From: Xestospongia muta
Taxonomy: Eukaryota > Porifera > Demospongiae > Haplosclerida > Petrosiidae
DNA: 64,000 nucleotides
Direction of reading: 5' to 3'
Assembly (NCBI GenBank): GCA_963693285.1
Contig: OY848920.1
Coordinates: 3,237,135-3,301,134 of the forward strand
Both the position numbers and the translations under genes were made by a program. This document shows positions 35,348 to 47,734 of the stretch, piece by piece (position 1 is the stretch's first letter; every line of letters begins with the position of its first letter). The notes beneath the pieces were generated by a model. It ran no database searches. It worked only from the letters and a program-made list of their open reading frames with translations, and was not told where the DNA came from.

Positions 35348-36749
35348 CTAATTTATAATAGAAATAAATTTTAAATTTTGATTTAAGTAAACAATGTTAA
35401 CAAGGATTACATAACACATTATACTGATTAGATTTCTAAATGTGGTAGCTATAAATTATAGATATTTTAAATTTCCAATTCAATACTTTAGTACTAGCTA
35501 GAATATAGTCAGTTCCTATTGTCCAGTTTAACAAGTACAAGTACATAACTCTTTGTGTACATGTATAATAGATAATAGAGTAAAGAAAGAGATAAAACTT
35601 GTGGGTGTGGTTACAATAGGATATAAATTTATATGACTACCATATAAAATGGACACATGTACAGTTGGCTGGAGTCATAATTTCAGTAACAATTTCAGTA
35701 ACAATTACAAATATATAAAGTTCACAAAAGCTTATACAATAGTGTTCACATTAAGGTGACAAGTGTACTTGGTTTATATTAATCACTTTTTATTAAATCA
35801 GTGGGTGTAATGTTGTGATAATTGTTGTGATAAATAAGCCACTAGTATATTGATTAATAATTTATAATAACATAGTAACGTACAGTAATGTATAAGGTCT
35901 TATGGTTAAGAAGAGTTACTGAAACAATTTGGAAACCTTCACATGATATATGGACAAGTAAATATGAGAAGCAAAAAAGTATTTGTTGAAAATATTATCA
36001 GTAATGGTCCTGTTAGAGTTACTCGTACCATAAACTTTTCTCTAGTAACAATAATGAGAATCCGTATCCAGGAATAGTTGGTATTAAAGGATATATATGC
36101 AATGGGCTCAAAAATAAACACCTAGGTAAACCATTTCAGGATGTACTAATACCTAAGGATACTCAATATTAAGTGTTATATAGGTATGCACTGGACTACT
36201 GACACTTACCATCCCAGGATGTACTGAGTATCTAGCGATACCAGTGTATAGAGATATCTGTGTACTCACTTAATGGATTGACCATTCCAGGATGTACTAC
36301 AGTTAGTATAAATACTTAGCACTAAAAAATGTGTTAACATTGGTCCAGTCTTAGGGACTACTTAGTATCCTGGGATATATAGGATTGCTAGTCAATACAA
36401 AGGACAAGATGTTTTAGTGTTGGACATTCTGGTAACCAAGACAACAGTTGAAATGATAAAATACTATTTTAAGTGATATATATAGTTACAAGGTGTTTGT
36501 TTAAAAGCAATTATAGGACTGTCTGGTATGTCAAGTAAATTATATAGTATACAACCTCTCACATGAACATTTCTACCTAATCTAAGACTAATAGTCTTAT
36601 AGGACCTTTGTTATTACTCACATTGTTTACTATGATAATATAAAACTATCAGTTAGTCCTAGGAAGAAGCTATAATTATAATACTACAGTAAATGTCCAG
36701 TGTAACAGTTAACATAATGTATTGACATATTATATAGAAATTAAATTAC
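35348..36749 (-). other. Intron of gene B
   Basis: Shares blocks with the gene A intron (for example 35705-35835 with 2550-2680; 36300-36740 with 2990-3420). This shows that genes A and B derive from one duplicated locus, introns included. Confidence 0.6.
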
Positions 36750-36821
36750 CTGAATCAGATATTTCAGTGTCAGGATTAAGATTAGATCGAGGTGTCTCAA
36801 TTCGAAGTCCCTTAATTACTC
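36750..36821 (-). CDS. Gene B: 24-codon linker exon
   Basis: Phase 1-1 exon (acceptor CATGTAG, donor G|GTAATT) reading about GVIKGLRIETPRSNLNPDTE then ISDSG. It is homologous to the gene A linkers at 3427 and 7598, with a 15-bp addition. It joins in frame to the Roc-COR exon. Confidence 0.6.
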
Positions 36822-38712
36822 CTACATGAACAAACAAATTATAGATAATATCAATAATAATGATGAATTAATTAATAATGACCTAATGTTTGGATATACT
36901 AACTACAAGTTAATACAGTTATTAGTTATGTTGTTGTCAAAATTATATAAATTAATAAACTATAATTAACTGAACTGTCAGTTCTTTCACTCAAACCTAA
37001 CATTACATATTATGGATCACATGTTCTGTATACATTACATAACTCTGATGTATCAGTAACTTATACTATGCTATGCATTAATTAACCAATCAGGTTTCTC
37101 CATTTTTTTCTCAATAAATAACTTCCACACCTCCCATAGAGGTATATAAGTTCTAATACAATCTTTGTTACAACTCTTACATCAATATGATGCAAGCCCA
37201 AATCTAAGTTGCTACAAGGTCTAAACTACTGTAACTCAATATATGCATAAAGCCAACTAGTTACATTTACAACCACATTGTTGTTATATCCATTTTGCTA
37301 TAGTAATTGAATCATGGCTTCAATTGAAGCTATAAGTGGATATTGTTTCAAGTGAACTAACCCAGTTAATTTAGTTGAAATAGTATCTATCTGTCACTCA
37401 TAGTTTCAGTTATTGGACATAAACTATAAAGAGTAATTTTTGACTTCTAGTCAGCTTTATACATATTGAATTGTACCAGTTTTGGCTTTGTTGGGCCTAC
37501 ATCATATTGATAAGATTCTGGTAACCAAGACAACAGTTGAAATGATAAAATGCTATTTTTAGTGATATATATAGTTACAAGGTGTTCCCTCCCTTTACTG
37601 AACTCTAAACTGGACAGATGACAAAAGAAAAGTCACAAGATGTTATTAAAAATTTAGTGTATCTAGTTTTATATATAATATGATAAATTATTAAACAAAT
37701 TAGTGAACAAGACTATAATTTATAACATTATAATTACAAAACTCATCGTAAGATTCTTTAATAGTGATGCTAGTGATATAAACTAGAAAAATTATAATTT
37801 GATTGAATCTACTATATGGTCCTTGTAAAAACTTTAAGAAGTGCTTTCAGTCTAACTTTAACTACAACAGTAACTGTGAGTTAAACAGATAAGGATTACT
37901 ATTATGTTGATGTCACACCATCAACAATTATTTCATACTTTTAGTAATGGCAAAAAAAGTACTTGAATACTTTTTCATGTTAAGGAATGATTATCTGGGG
38001 ATGAGACTAGGAACATTGGTGACACTTAGATTGTTCAATATTAAAGATAGCTGTTTTCTTTATAAAAAAATCTTGTGGTTATGAAGGATTAAGCTATTGC
38101 TCTAACAAAACATTTGACTCTCCAGTTTACAATGGCTTCCTCATAAGATGACAAAAGATTTGATTTGACAAAACAATTCAACTTATTATCTTCTTACTAC
38201 TATTGATATTAGAACTTAGCTAAAGCTAACAAGTAGATTTGACATACATGTATCCAAAGCAGCAGATGCTGAGTATCCAATATAGCAATTGAAATGAAGC
38301 AATCTGCTTGGTCAACATGGTCCAAGTCTGTTATACAAAAATTCAACTCTCTAATTTCTAAATAACTAATTATGTAGATATTTTTTCTGACTTTATCTCT
38401 AATAATTCATCATTAAAATTAATTTCCTTAAGTATTCTAATTCTTACACATCCCTCTATACTTGACAAGTGTGTTCACATGTGATATCATAGAGATGTAC
38501 AAGCTCTACATCTACCTCTAACTTTGCCAAAAACAATTATTGTTAAAGAAACATCAAATTTTACCTCTAAACAAATCTCATTTGATGAGTTTTTAGAAAC
38601 TTTATTGTTATTAATGATGGGTGTGTCTAGAATATTATGGGGACTGCTATGATCATCATAAGTCTAGATTCAGGGACATTTACACAGTGTACAGCTTCTG
38701 TACATAATAGTA

Positions 38713-39151
38713 TACCGTATAGTGCTTTATTTTCGAGGAGCTAAAATTTCGAGGATTACTATAACTGAATTATTTTGGGAAATAAATTTCGAGGTTACTG
38801 CAATTGTTAAACCCTGCCCCTAGCCAGCAAGAGTAGTGCATGTGGGCCTATTGCAATGGCTACTTTTAGTGTTAAAATGATGGTTCCTGGTTACCATGTA
38901 TACCACTCCATTTGGACTCCTATTGTTGGGGAAGAACTGTCATGCAGAAAGGAATACAGAAACACTCAAGATCTCTTCGCTGTGGCTATGCTTCACCAAA
39001 CTACTACTTATCACATGTATGGGGGTGTGGCTAAACCCCATAGCTGACCTTGATTATACCATATAATTCGAGGGCAAAATTTTCGCGTCTAAGACCAAAT
39101 CCGCGAAAACCTCGAAATTTAAGTTCCTTGAAAATAAAGCGCTATATGGTA
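38713..39151. mobile_element. MITE-like element with TIRs, M2
   Basis: Left end TACCGTATAGTGCTTTATTT with TAAAATTTCGAGG. The right end is the inverted match (CCTCGAAATTTAAG...AAATAAAGCGCTATATGGTA). It is related to M1 by its terminal TACCGTATAG. It lies in a gene B intron and has no coding capacity of its own. Confidence 0.75.
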
Positions 39152-39463
39152 GTTATCTATAACATCTTTAACTAAACAGATAAGAATTACTATCAAGTCA
39201 ATATGTTGGTTCCATGTGTGTATATGTTATGAGACATATTGTAAGATAGACACATCCTAAAAACACAATAAAGTTCATTCTAAATACCAGTACTACATAC
39301 TACATGTATGTTGTGATGTATAGAAGTAGTTAATAAAAAACTATATCAAAGTCTTTGACAACAGAATGATAACATTTTGTAATTCAAAATGTTTGTACTA
39401 TACAGTTTATTGACAGTGACAGTATTAATAAAACAACATCATTACTTAATAATAATAACTTAC

Positions 39464-39757
39464 TTATTTGAAGATGTTGACGTATATGATCAGCTATCTT
39501 CTTTTTGTTAATAACAGGACTTTCTGCAGCAGTAATCATTGTTTCCCAAGTATCAGGGGATGATTTTGTATCACTCCAGATGTTCATTACTTTCTCGAGT
39601 TCGGTTTCATCATTGTCCTCACTTTGTTTTATCTCATCCAAAACATTGCGACGTAGTTCTAATGATAATCCAATATCATACCATTTGTCACTGATAGCAA
39701 TTAATGCAATAAATAGTTCATATTTATTAGGAGTCTCCTTTAATATACTGGTAATAC
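39464..39757 (-). CDS. Gene B: second N-terminal death-domain exon
   Basis: 98 codons, phase 1-1, acceptor TTATCTCAG, donor A|GTAAGT. It reads ITSILKETPNKYELFIALIA, ISDKWYDIGLSLELRRNVLD, then WSDTKSSPDTWETMITAAES, ending IADHIRQHLQI. This is the classic death-domain pattern KW.DIGLSL ... W......TWET.I.A..SPV. It is the same length as 42942-43235 and 16142-16435. Confidence 0.8.
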
Positions 39758-41784
39758 CTGAGATAACAACAAAAACAATTATTATAACAAACTGTCATAT
39801 TATAAATTAATTAATGTCTTAAACATTATCATTTTAAATATATGTGGTATTGATTAAGTGTTGACAAATGAAAACTTCAATTATCAATAAATGGACATGG
39901 AATTTAATACAGAAACTTGGAATATAAAATTGGAATTATATTTATACAATCACACTGATCTAACAAATTTACTACTTATAATACAATGATTTGTGGTTGG
40001 GCTTTAAATAGAATATGTGGTAAAAGTTCAAAACTAATACTGGATATTAAGCACTATTACTAACATTATCTTATAATTAACAGACAGTGTAGGAGTAGGT
40101 CCCCAGTATTTCTATATCAATATAGCTTGTTAATTACATGGAATTATTAATTACTATTTAAGTCATTATAATGTGAACATTAAGTGACTCCAATAAATGA
40201 CTGATTTGTAGTAGTTTCTACTTTGATAAGAAAAGTGGATAATTTTGTTAAGGTACATGTATGTGTAAATTTTAAGCTCACTTTAAAAATTATTTTGGAA
40301 GTTTGTCATAATAATATAGAAAGGATATATATTCTTATTACTACATGTATATAGTATTTAAAGTCATTTTTATCATTGTAACTTAAAAAGCAAAGTATAA
40401 TACTAACACTCTTTTTCATAGTAAACAGAGCTAATGTATCATAGTTTGTGTCATTATAATAACAGAAAAGTATCCATGTTTTACTATTTTCTATAGTATA
40501 TAGAGACAATGATATAAACAGTAACTACATCACAGAGAAAAAGTAGAGTTCTAAAACTTAGCCTCATATCCAGACATTCATTCAAGGGAAGGATGGCTTG
40601 TAATCTATCAAGCTAGACCCTCCCACTTTGCACAAGAAAGGTCTAATAAAGGTCACAATTGATTAATTTCAACTAAACAATCAGATTACACTACTCATAT
40701 TCTAGCTAGTGTGGGTGGTAGGAAGTAGAATGTAAATGTTGTTCACTCTCTATTATTGAAGTGAAGAAACCAATTTTATTCTTTTCAAACTAAGACTGTT
40801 TTATGACTCTATAAGAAAGTAACTATAATATTTTAAAGTATGCAAATCTACAAACATAGCATAAATGTATTGTAAGGGAAAATAGTATGCTCCAGGAGAG
40901 GATGTGGCTTCTTCATTTCCACTTATCTTAATTAATAAAAATTCTGATGAGACCTTTACTTTATATTTCTAACACACCAGTTAAGAGGAGGATATAGCTG
41001 GATAGACTAGATGAACTGGTAACTACTACTTGTACATGTATCAATTAATTGGAATCAATGATAAAGTCATTCATGAGCTAATCCTTTAACAATGAAGTAG
41101 TCATAATTAAAGTAAAATAATAAATCAATGATATATATTCATTTCCTTTATATTATAGCTGACTATGGAAAGAGTTGGACTCTGTCTTCTAAAGTAGATA
41201 ACATCAAGTTTGCTATGTAATATACAATAAAATGATAAAATTTTTGATTTCATTGAATCTACTGTATGGTCAATGAAGATGTGTTTTCAGTCTAACTTTA
41301 ACTACAACAGTAACTGTGAGTTAAACAGATAAGGATTACTATCAAGTCAATGTGTTGGTATGGTATGTTCTATGTGTGTACATGTTACACGTTCTGAGAT
41401 CATTTTGTGACTGAAGGCTGGTTCACATAACAACACTAAGCCTTGCATCACATTGTGTCATGTTGTGTAGTGTGTACATATGTCAATTTATGAACACAGT
41501 GTGTGCATGACCTACAAATGTGACGTGTCGTAACACAAGGATAAAATCAAGTTTCAAGCAATGCGTTCATCTGATCAAATTTCAATAACCACATGTTTTG
41601 AGTTTTGACAGACGAGAAACTTATCGAGACTGTTCGTTGTTTCCCTTGCTTGTGGAAAGTATCTAGCAAAAGCTACAAGGTTGCAAGAGCAAGAGAAAAC
41701 ACATGGAAGGAAGTGGCAAGCTAGGTAACTGAATAAACAACAAACAGAAATTATACATAGCTGTTGAGTAAATATAGGATACAC
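39758..41784. other. Intron/unassigned in gene B
   Basis: No convincing exon. A block near 41280-41360 repeats sequence at about 37840-37910. Confidence 0.4.
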
Positions 41785-41809
41785 CTACATTGTTCACTTC
41801 AGTCTCCAT
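41785..41809 (-). CDS. Possible alternative start exon for gene B
   Basis: CAAAATGG context, then METEVNNV and a G|GTGTAT donor in phase 1, which would splice in frame to 39464-39757. If used, gene B would have a second promoter, or would be two adjacent genes each with one N-terminal death domain. Confidence 0.25.
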
Positions 41810-42941
41810 TTTGTACTAGTAATAGAGTTTATAATGATGAGGATGGAGTTTTGTTCACATGTATCCTCTTTTTTATATGAACAGCATTGATGCTACACTA
41901 CACAATGTGACACCAAGAGTGAAAAGTGACCCATATACAAGTGTAGTTTGTTGAACCCATCTTTAGACACATCCAAACACATTACATGTTCATTCCTAAT
42001 ATAAGTACTACATACTATATGTACGTTAAAACTCATTGACACAATACTGTAATTATTCTAAAATTTTGTGCCTCTAATTTCAATAATAACTAATTGTTTG
42101 TAAACTTTCTATAATTTTTCTCTCTAATATTCCTTTGTAAAATTAAAGCTCCATGTATTTATAATCTTGTCATTTACTTCCTTATTTGGCAAGGTATGCA
42201 ATGGAGAAGATGGTGATTTGGACATTAAAGAAAGCAAAGAGGACAGCATTTTACTGTAATGATTATCATTGTTATTCATTTTAATACCATAATAGTAGAT
42301 CAGTTTGGAATATTCTAATGACACATGTTCTACTATTCTTCTATTTATTGTCATCACTACTCTGTATCTATCATGACTATTCATTTCTTCTATTTCTCTG
42401 AAACTTGTCTCCTACCTCAGGACTCCATTCAACTTTGTAAATGTGATAGCCTCTGTACCATATTGGACAAATTGGCTCCTAGAACTTAGTCTGTTGTCTC
42501 TTTATTTTTAATTAGTCTGTCCTTGTTACTGTACATTGTTACTTTGGTACAGTGTATTGACAGTGACATTAGGTGTGGTTTATATTTAATTTAATTCAAT
42601 AAAGCTTACATCTATAAACTGACTTAATTCCATTCAAAAAGGATTGTTAATGACCTTCATTATATAGAAAGGTCAGAACAAGACATGACTACCTACAAAC
42701 TGATCACAATTATTCATAACATGTACAAAACATTCCTGTGTTCAAATTATAACTGATACAATCAACATCAAACCACTTTGAAGTGAATTCAGACTAATTT
42801 GATTTTTCAATCACATTCAACTGATGTACATTGTGTGTGAACAATGTTGATTATAACTGAATTGAATACATTTTACAGTAGTAGTCTGAACACCACTATT
42901 AATAACCTCATTACTTAATAATAATGACTTATTACTCTTAC

Positions 42942-43235
42942 CAGTACTAAGATATTGACGTATTAGATCAGCTGTCTCCTTATCATTAACAATAGGACTC
43001 TCGATGGCACCAATCACTGTTTCCCAGTTAATAGGGGATGATTGACTAGTTAGAAAGTTCTCAATGACTGCAAAGAGTTTAAAATCATTGCCCCTCTGAT
43101 TGTGTTTCAAATGATCCAAAACATTGCGACGTACTTGTAATGATAATCCAATATCATACCATTTGTCACTGATATCATCTAATAGATAGGATAGTTCATG
43201 ATTTGTAGGAGTCTCCTTTAATATACTGGTGATAT
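42942..43235 (-). CDS. Gene B: first N-terminal death-domain exon
   Basis: 98 codons, phase 1-1, acceptor TGTTCTTATCTCAG, donor ACTG|GTAAGA. It reads DITSILKETPTNHELSYLLD, then ISDKWYDIGLSLQVRRNVLD and SQSSPINWETVIGAIESPIV, ending ADLIRQYLSTG. It joins in frame to the MKMAA start exon at 44370-44385. Sequence shared with 39464-39757 indicates an exon duplication. Confidence 0.8.
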
Positions 43236-43669
43236 CTGAGATAAGAACAAAATAATTATTATAATAAACTGTACATTATAAATTAATTAATGTGTTAAAA
43301 ATATCATTATAAATGTATGTGGTATTGATTAAGTGTTGACAAATGAAAACTTCAATTATCAATAAATAGACATGGAATATAATACACAAACTTGGAATAT
43401 AAAATTGTAATTATATTTATACAATTAACTAGGACATCTACATGTACTACTATTCTTCTACTGTTAATAAACAAATACCATACTCTGTCCATGTTGAGAA
43501 CAGCTCTTCGTTAAAAAAGGTGTTTTATGGATTGAATGTAAGGTGAGGTATTTCCTCACCTATTATATGCATTTAGTACTGAAGTACATTTTAATGTTAC
43601 TCATTATTTGGTCACATGGATGTCATGTGAACACACTATGTTTAAAATCATGTTTGTTAAGATGCCAAA

Positions 43670-43820
43670 GCAAAGAGACAGATGTCACAAACAAAGGAGG
43701 TTGTTACAAATGTCTATGACTATTTGGAGAAAACTCAACAGGTGTAAACAGACTCAAGAATCTCATAAACGAACATCTGATGCCACAGGAGTTTCACGTA
43801 ACAGTATCAAGAGGCTATGA
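43670..43820 (+). pseudogene. Transposase N-terminal HTH remnant
   Basis: Plus strand, AKRQMSQTKEVVTNVYDYLE in one frame, then after stops RTSDATGVSRNSIKRL in another. The 'V.NVY.YF......RTA.ATGVS..SI.R' pattern resembles N-terminal DNA-binding regions of DDE transposases I recall from animal genomes. No catalytic domain follows. Confidence 0.35.
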
Positions 43821-44369
43821 AAAGAGAAAGTTCTAGGCATTCTCAGTCTTCCTTCTTTGTAAAAAGGTTTTTTCAGAACCACTGTGGCTTTATAGCTGCC
43901 TTAAATCATAAAAGACAATACCTGATTACCATTTTAATAATAATAATTGTTATAATAGAACATCTGTTCATATGATTATAACTGTAATTTTGAATTGCCA
44001 TGTGACACATGGCTGACTTCTCATGGTGAAAAGTGTTATTCGTTAAATCCTCAAAGGCACATAATTTACAGTATGACAAAGGTATGCCATTGAAAATGTA
44101 TGAAGTTTTATAGTTTGCTACTTTCTCATAGCACTAGAGAGCCATATTTTATATATAAAAGCATGTTTGCAAGCTAAATCCATTGGTGAAAGTCCCATGT
44201 AGATAGCATGTAAAACGTCAAAGTTATTTACATGTCTGGATGGACCAACTCAACTCGGACAGAGTATAAATAAAGTAAACATTGAACACATTAAGGTGAG
44301 GCTAATTATTAACTAGTAATACATGGACAGTTATCTTTGTTACTGTCTATAATTATAATGATCATTTAC

Positions 44370-44385
44370 CTGCTGCCATTTTCAT
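44370..44385 (-). CDS. Gene B: start exon (MKMAA)
   Basis: ATG AAA ATG GCA GCA G followed by donor GTAAATG (phase 1). The exon extends upstream as untranslated sequence to an acceptor at 44495 (ATATCTTTTAG). The next in-frame exon is 42942-43235, giving MKMAA-DITSIL. Unlike gene D there is no hydrophobic segment or 2A motif, so this paralogue is predicted to be cytosolic. Confidence 0.5.
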
Positions 44386-44962
44386 GTAAATATACTCTCT
44401 CAGTACTACTTCACAGTGTAGTCAGGAGTCACCTGACTTGTTAACAAGTGTCAGGCCAGACCTGATGTTTCTTCTAAAGTACCAATTCACAGATCTAAAA
44501 GATATAAAATTTATCATTAACTAATTTTAAAATGTATACATAATAAGAATTTTAAGTACACATAGATATGACCTTATAAATTAGATTGACTTTACATTAG
44601 CCAATATATAACTAAGATGCATTGTCTTTTAATGCAGAAAAACTTAATTGGTTACACCTTTTTCTTGGAATACCTAGTTTGTATCAGCTACAAAGGAATA
44701 TTAATGACTTTTCAATCTTCCAAATTCCATTTTAAACATACATCACATATTGAAGTTAACACATTATCTTAAACTTGATTAGGACTAAGTAATCCCTCTC
44801 ATAACAAGCTTTTGTTTTATACAACAACCTTTTCCTCATAATATGTGTGATGTGGGAGACTAAGTTTATATCTTTCACTTCAATACACAATTCTTAAAAG
44901 GGGCGTGACCCATGCAATACACAACATATACAAGATAAACTATCAATAGATTTATACCTTTT

Positions 44963-45115
44963 TATTACTTCCAAGTACAACTAGCACAACGAATTAACTG
45001 CAACTATTTACGAATTGGAGCTTTTATTGAGTGAGTACAGCTTTCTTCTGGTATTCAACTCGCGGTTATTGGATACACCAATACATACCGGAAATATCTA
45101 TAATTCGTAAAATTG
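44963..45115 (-). promoter_or_regulatory. Putative promoter/first untranslated exon of gene B
   Basis: CATACCGGAAATATCTATAA with TTCGTAAAATTGG at 45085-45115 matches the gene D upstream segment. On the minus strand AAG|GTATAA (about 44960) could be the donor of an untranslated first exon. Confidence 0.35.
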
Positions 45116-45429
45116 GAATAATTGAATATTAGGTGACCTGTCACACCGTAAGTGCACTGTTTTTGTCCTCCCCCAACAAATTATACAACTCCCACATAAT
45201 GTTTTTCACAAGATATCACTTCCTGTTTAGCCAGTGTATATCAAGGAGGTTGTATGATTAGTTGTCATTCTAGAGTGCAGTAGTACATAACGCACATTGT
45301 CTTATTTACTGTAAGTTTTGTTCTGAATCATGACTGACAGGGAGAACATACTTATTAATTATCAAATAACTAATGATCTAGTAACTCAAGCTCAGTTTCT
45401 TGCTGTTAATAGATACAATCATATCTTCT

Positions 45430-46215
45430 TAGTATAATTTCTAAGTTTGTTGAATTCGATGTCATCATTTTGTTTAATCTATTTTTTCCATATTTACATT
45501 GCTGTGATTACTGGTCATCTGAATGTGTCATTTACAATATAATAGTTGGTAAGTGTGATATATTGTAGTATAATTTTTAAGTGTGTTGAGTTTGATACTG
45601 TATTTTGTTTATTTCGCTGTTGACAAGTAATCACAGCAATATAAATGTAGAAATAGAAAATAACAATAGTGTAAACAAAATGACAACAGTGAATTTAACA
45701 AACTTAGAAATTATACTATAATATATTACACTTATTAACTATTATATTGCAAAAAGACACATTTAGATCACAAGTAATCACAGGAATGTAAATGTAGAAA
45801 TAGAAAAAACAATAATATAAACAAAATCTCAACATTAATTCAACAAACTTACAAATTATACTACAATCTATTACACTTACTAACTATTATATTGCAAAAG
45901 ACACATTCAGATGACAAGTAATCACACCAAGGTAAATGTGGAAACAAAAAAAAATTAAGAAAACAAAATGACAACATAAATTTCAATACACTTAGAAATT
46001 ATACTACATAATATCACACTTACTAACTATTATATTGTAAAGGACACACTCAGAAGAAATAGAAAAAAATAGTGTGAACAATATGACAGCATTAAATTCA
46101 ACAAAGTTAGAAATTAGACTGCAATATATCACACTTACCAACTATATATTACATTATAAAAGACATTCAGATGACAAGTAATCAAAACAATGTAAATGTA
46201 GAAATATTATGAACA
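45430..46215. repeat. About 145-bp satellite array with polarity switch
   Basis: At least five diverged copies of a unit containing ACAAGTAATCACA, AATGTAAATGTAGAAA, ACTTAGAAATTATACTAC and TATCACACTTACTAACTATT. Copies from about 45620 rightward are direct. The one and a half copies at about 45430-45615 are inverted, so the array has a head-to-head junction near 45615. Confidence 0.8.
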
Positions 46216-47434
46216 AAATTACTGTTATGATCTTGTTAATTTCAGCACAAATTTTCACCAGTTGATTAGTATATTTTTATAACATATCTGTGTGAAATAT
46301 ATGATGTACTATTGACAGATATTTGACTTTTCAGTAGTTATTGATTGTACAATTAAATAACATCCAGACTGTGTAGTCTCATAGATTAAAATATTGCCAA
46401 AGATTTAAGTTTAGGATATGTAATATCAGTCCAATACAAAGAATGCAAACAAGACAGTAGGGGCAGCAATTAGATCATTCTCACATAATAACACAGGTAC
46501 AGAATCCAACAACATATCACTGCATTATTTAAATTAATTAGTTTGGACAATAAAGTTTTTCAAAAATTATATTCCTAATCTTCAAAATAATCATTACCAG
46601 ACACCCAGCTACTTCTTGATATTGTAACAAACATTTTATTAATACTTTTAATTTGGAAAAGCATTTTGGAAAATATGAGCATATTTTCCATCAAATCAAT
46701 TGTAAAGAAATATTGATGACATACTTATTATATCAAATGGTATCTTTAACTCACTTACTTCTCAATTTCTTCATGAAAAAAAAGGAAACTACCTTTAGAG
46801 CAAATCTACAGAAATAGAGTTCAATTCTGTCTTGTTTAGTCAGGACACATTGTCTCTATCATCAATTCTTTTAGTTTTCTTGTGATTGCAGTGTCCTACT
46901 GATGTTAGTACAAGAAAGAGTGAAAACATCCTTTTCTTTGTTCAGGGTTACAGTTCTGATTAGCTAATTAATGTAAAATTTGAGTCAATTACAAAAATAC
47001 TGCTGAGCATTCCTTTGGTTTTAATTGCAAAGACCAATGCAAACACAACACTAGTCCCACCAATATAATATGAAGTCTTAGAAATAGACCAAAATGTTTT
47101 ATTATAACAACTTATATGTTTACATTAGAACCATATCTTTTAGCATTTACAGTAAATTATTGACTTGATTATGTAATGAAATTAATAACTTCTTTTTCTC
47201 AGAAGTCCACTAAATCAATCAATATAGTGCATTCTTGCATGTTTAATTTTAAATATTAACAGTAACTGTTGTAAATTCTTTTAGAACTTATGATGAAATT
47301 GGCTGATATCAATGTTAACAACACAGAAATAGCTTTTCTCATAATTAAGTGATACAACATTAAAATCATACACTTTGGATCACTATTATTGCAGTATATA
47401 TTTCTCTTATGTGATCAGAAGCAAACAAATCTTT
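46216..47434. other. No feature seen
   Basis: AT-rich intergenic sequence between the satellite array and the plus-strand death-domain fragment. Confidence 0.4.
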
Positions 47435-47557
47435 AAATCATTATGGCAGTTATTTGGTCTTGAGTTACATTTATGTCATCAGATGTTAGATGCTACTGGT
47501 ACCAAAATAGAGGAGATCCAACAAAATGTCATGAAGATTGTCTTAATGCTTACTTAA
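47435..47557 (+). pseudogene. Plus-strand death-domain fragment
   Basis: Reads KSLWQLFGLELHLCHQMLDA, then TGTKIEEIQQNVMKIVLML and stop. The W.L.G.EL.L ... I..IQQN pattern matches helices 1-3 of the cluster's death domains (compare KWRLIGICL ... LEGIQQNP). It is the only plus-strand death-domain trace. It is truncated and ends next to two palindromes. Confidence 0.5.
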
Positions 47558-47588
47558 AAGGAGATGACTAGTACCAGAAAAGAGAGGA

Positions 47589-47618
47589 GCTAACACGACC
47601 ACTTTTGGTCGTGTTAGC
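47589..47618. repeat. Perfect hairpin, 13-bp stem
   Basis: GCTAACACGACCA, loop CTTT, TGGTCGTGTTAGC. It is GC-richer than its surroundings and immediately follows the plus-strand death-domain fragment. Confidence 0.9.
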
Positions 47619-47676
47619 TTCTCACTTTTGGTTTGACTGTCAACAAATCTTCTATTATTAATAATATTAATTGTTT

Positions 47677-47734
47677 ATTATGATGCTGTAGACATTTTTT
47701 TGGAAATTTCCAAAAATGTCTACAGCATCATAAT
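47677..47734. repeat. 58-bp palindrome from inverted duplication
   Basis: Arms of 23 bp (47677-47699 and 47712-47734) are perfect inverted copies containing TGTCTACAGCATCATAAT. The centre GGAAATTTCC is itself palindromic. The right arm is FEM-1-like coding sequence (compare 30175-30200). The palindrome therefore arose by inverted duplication at the end of F5 and removed its C-terminus. Confidence 0.9.

Noticed and set aside
38856..39047. 63-codon plus frame
   Set aside because: Lies inside MITE M2 with no motif and no related frame in M1.
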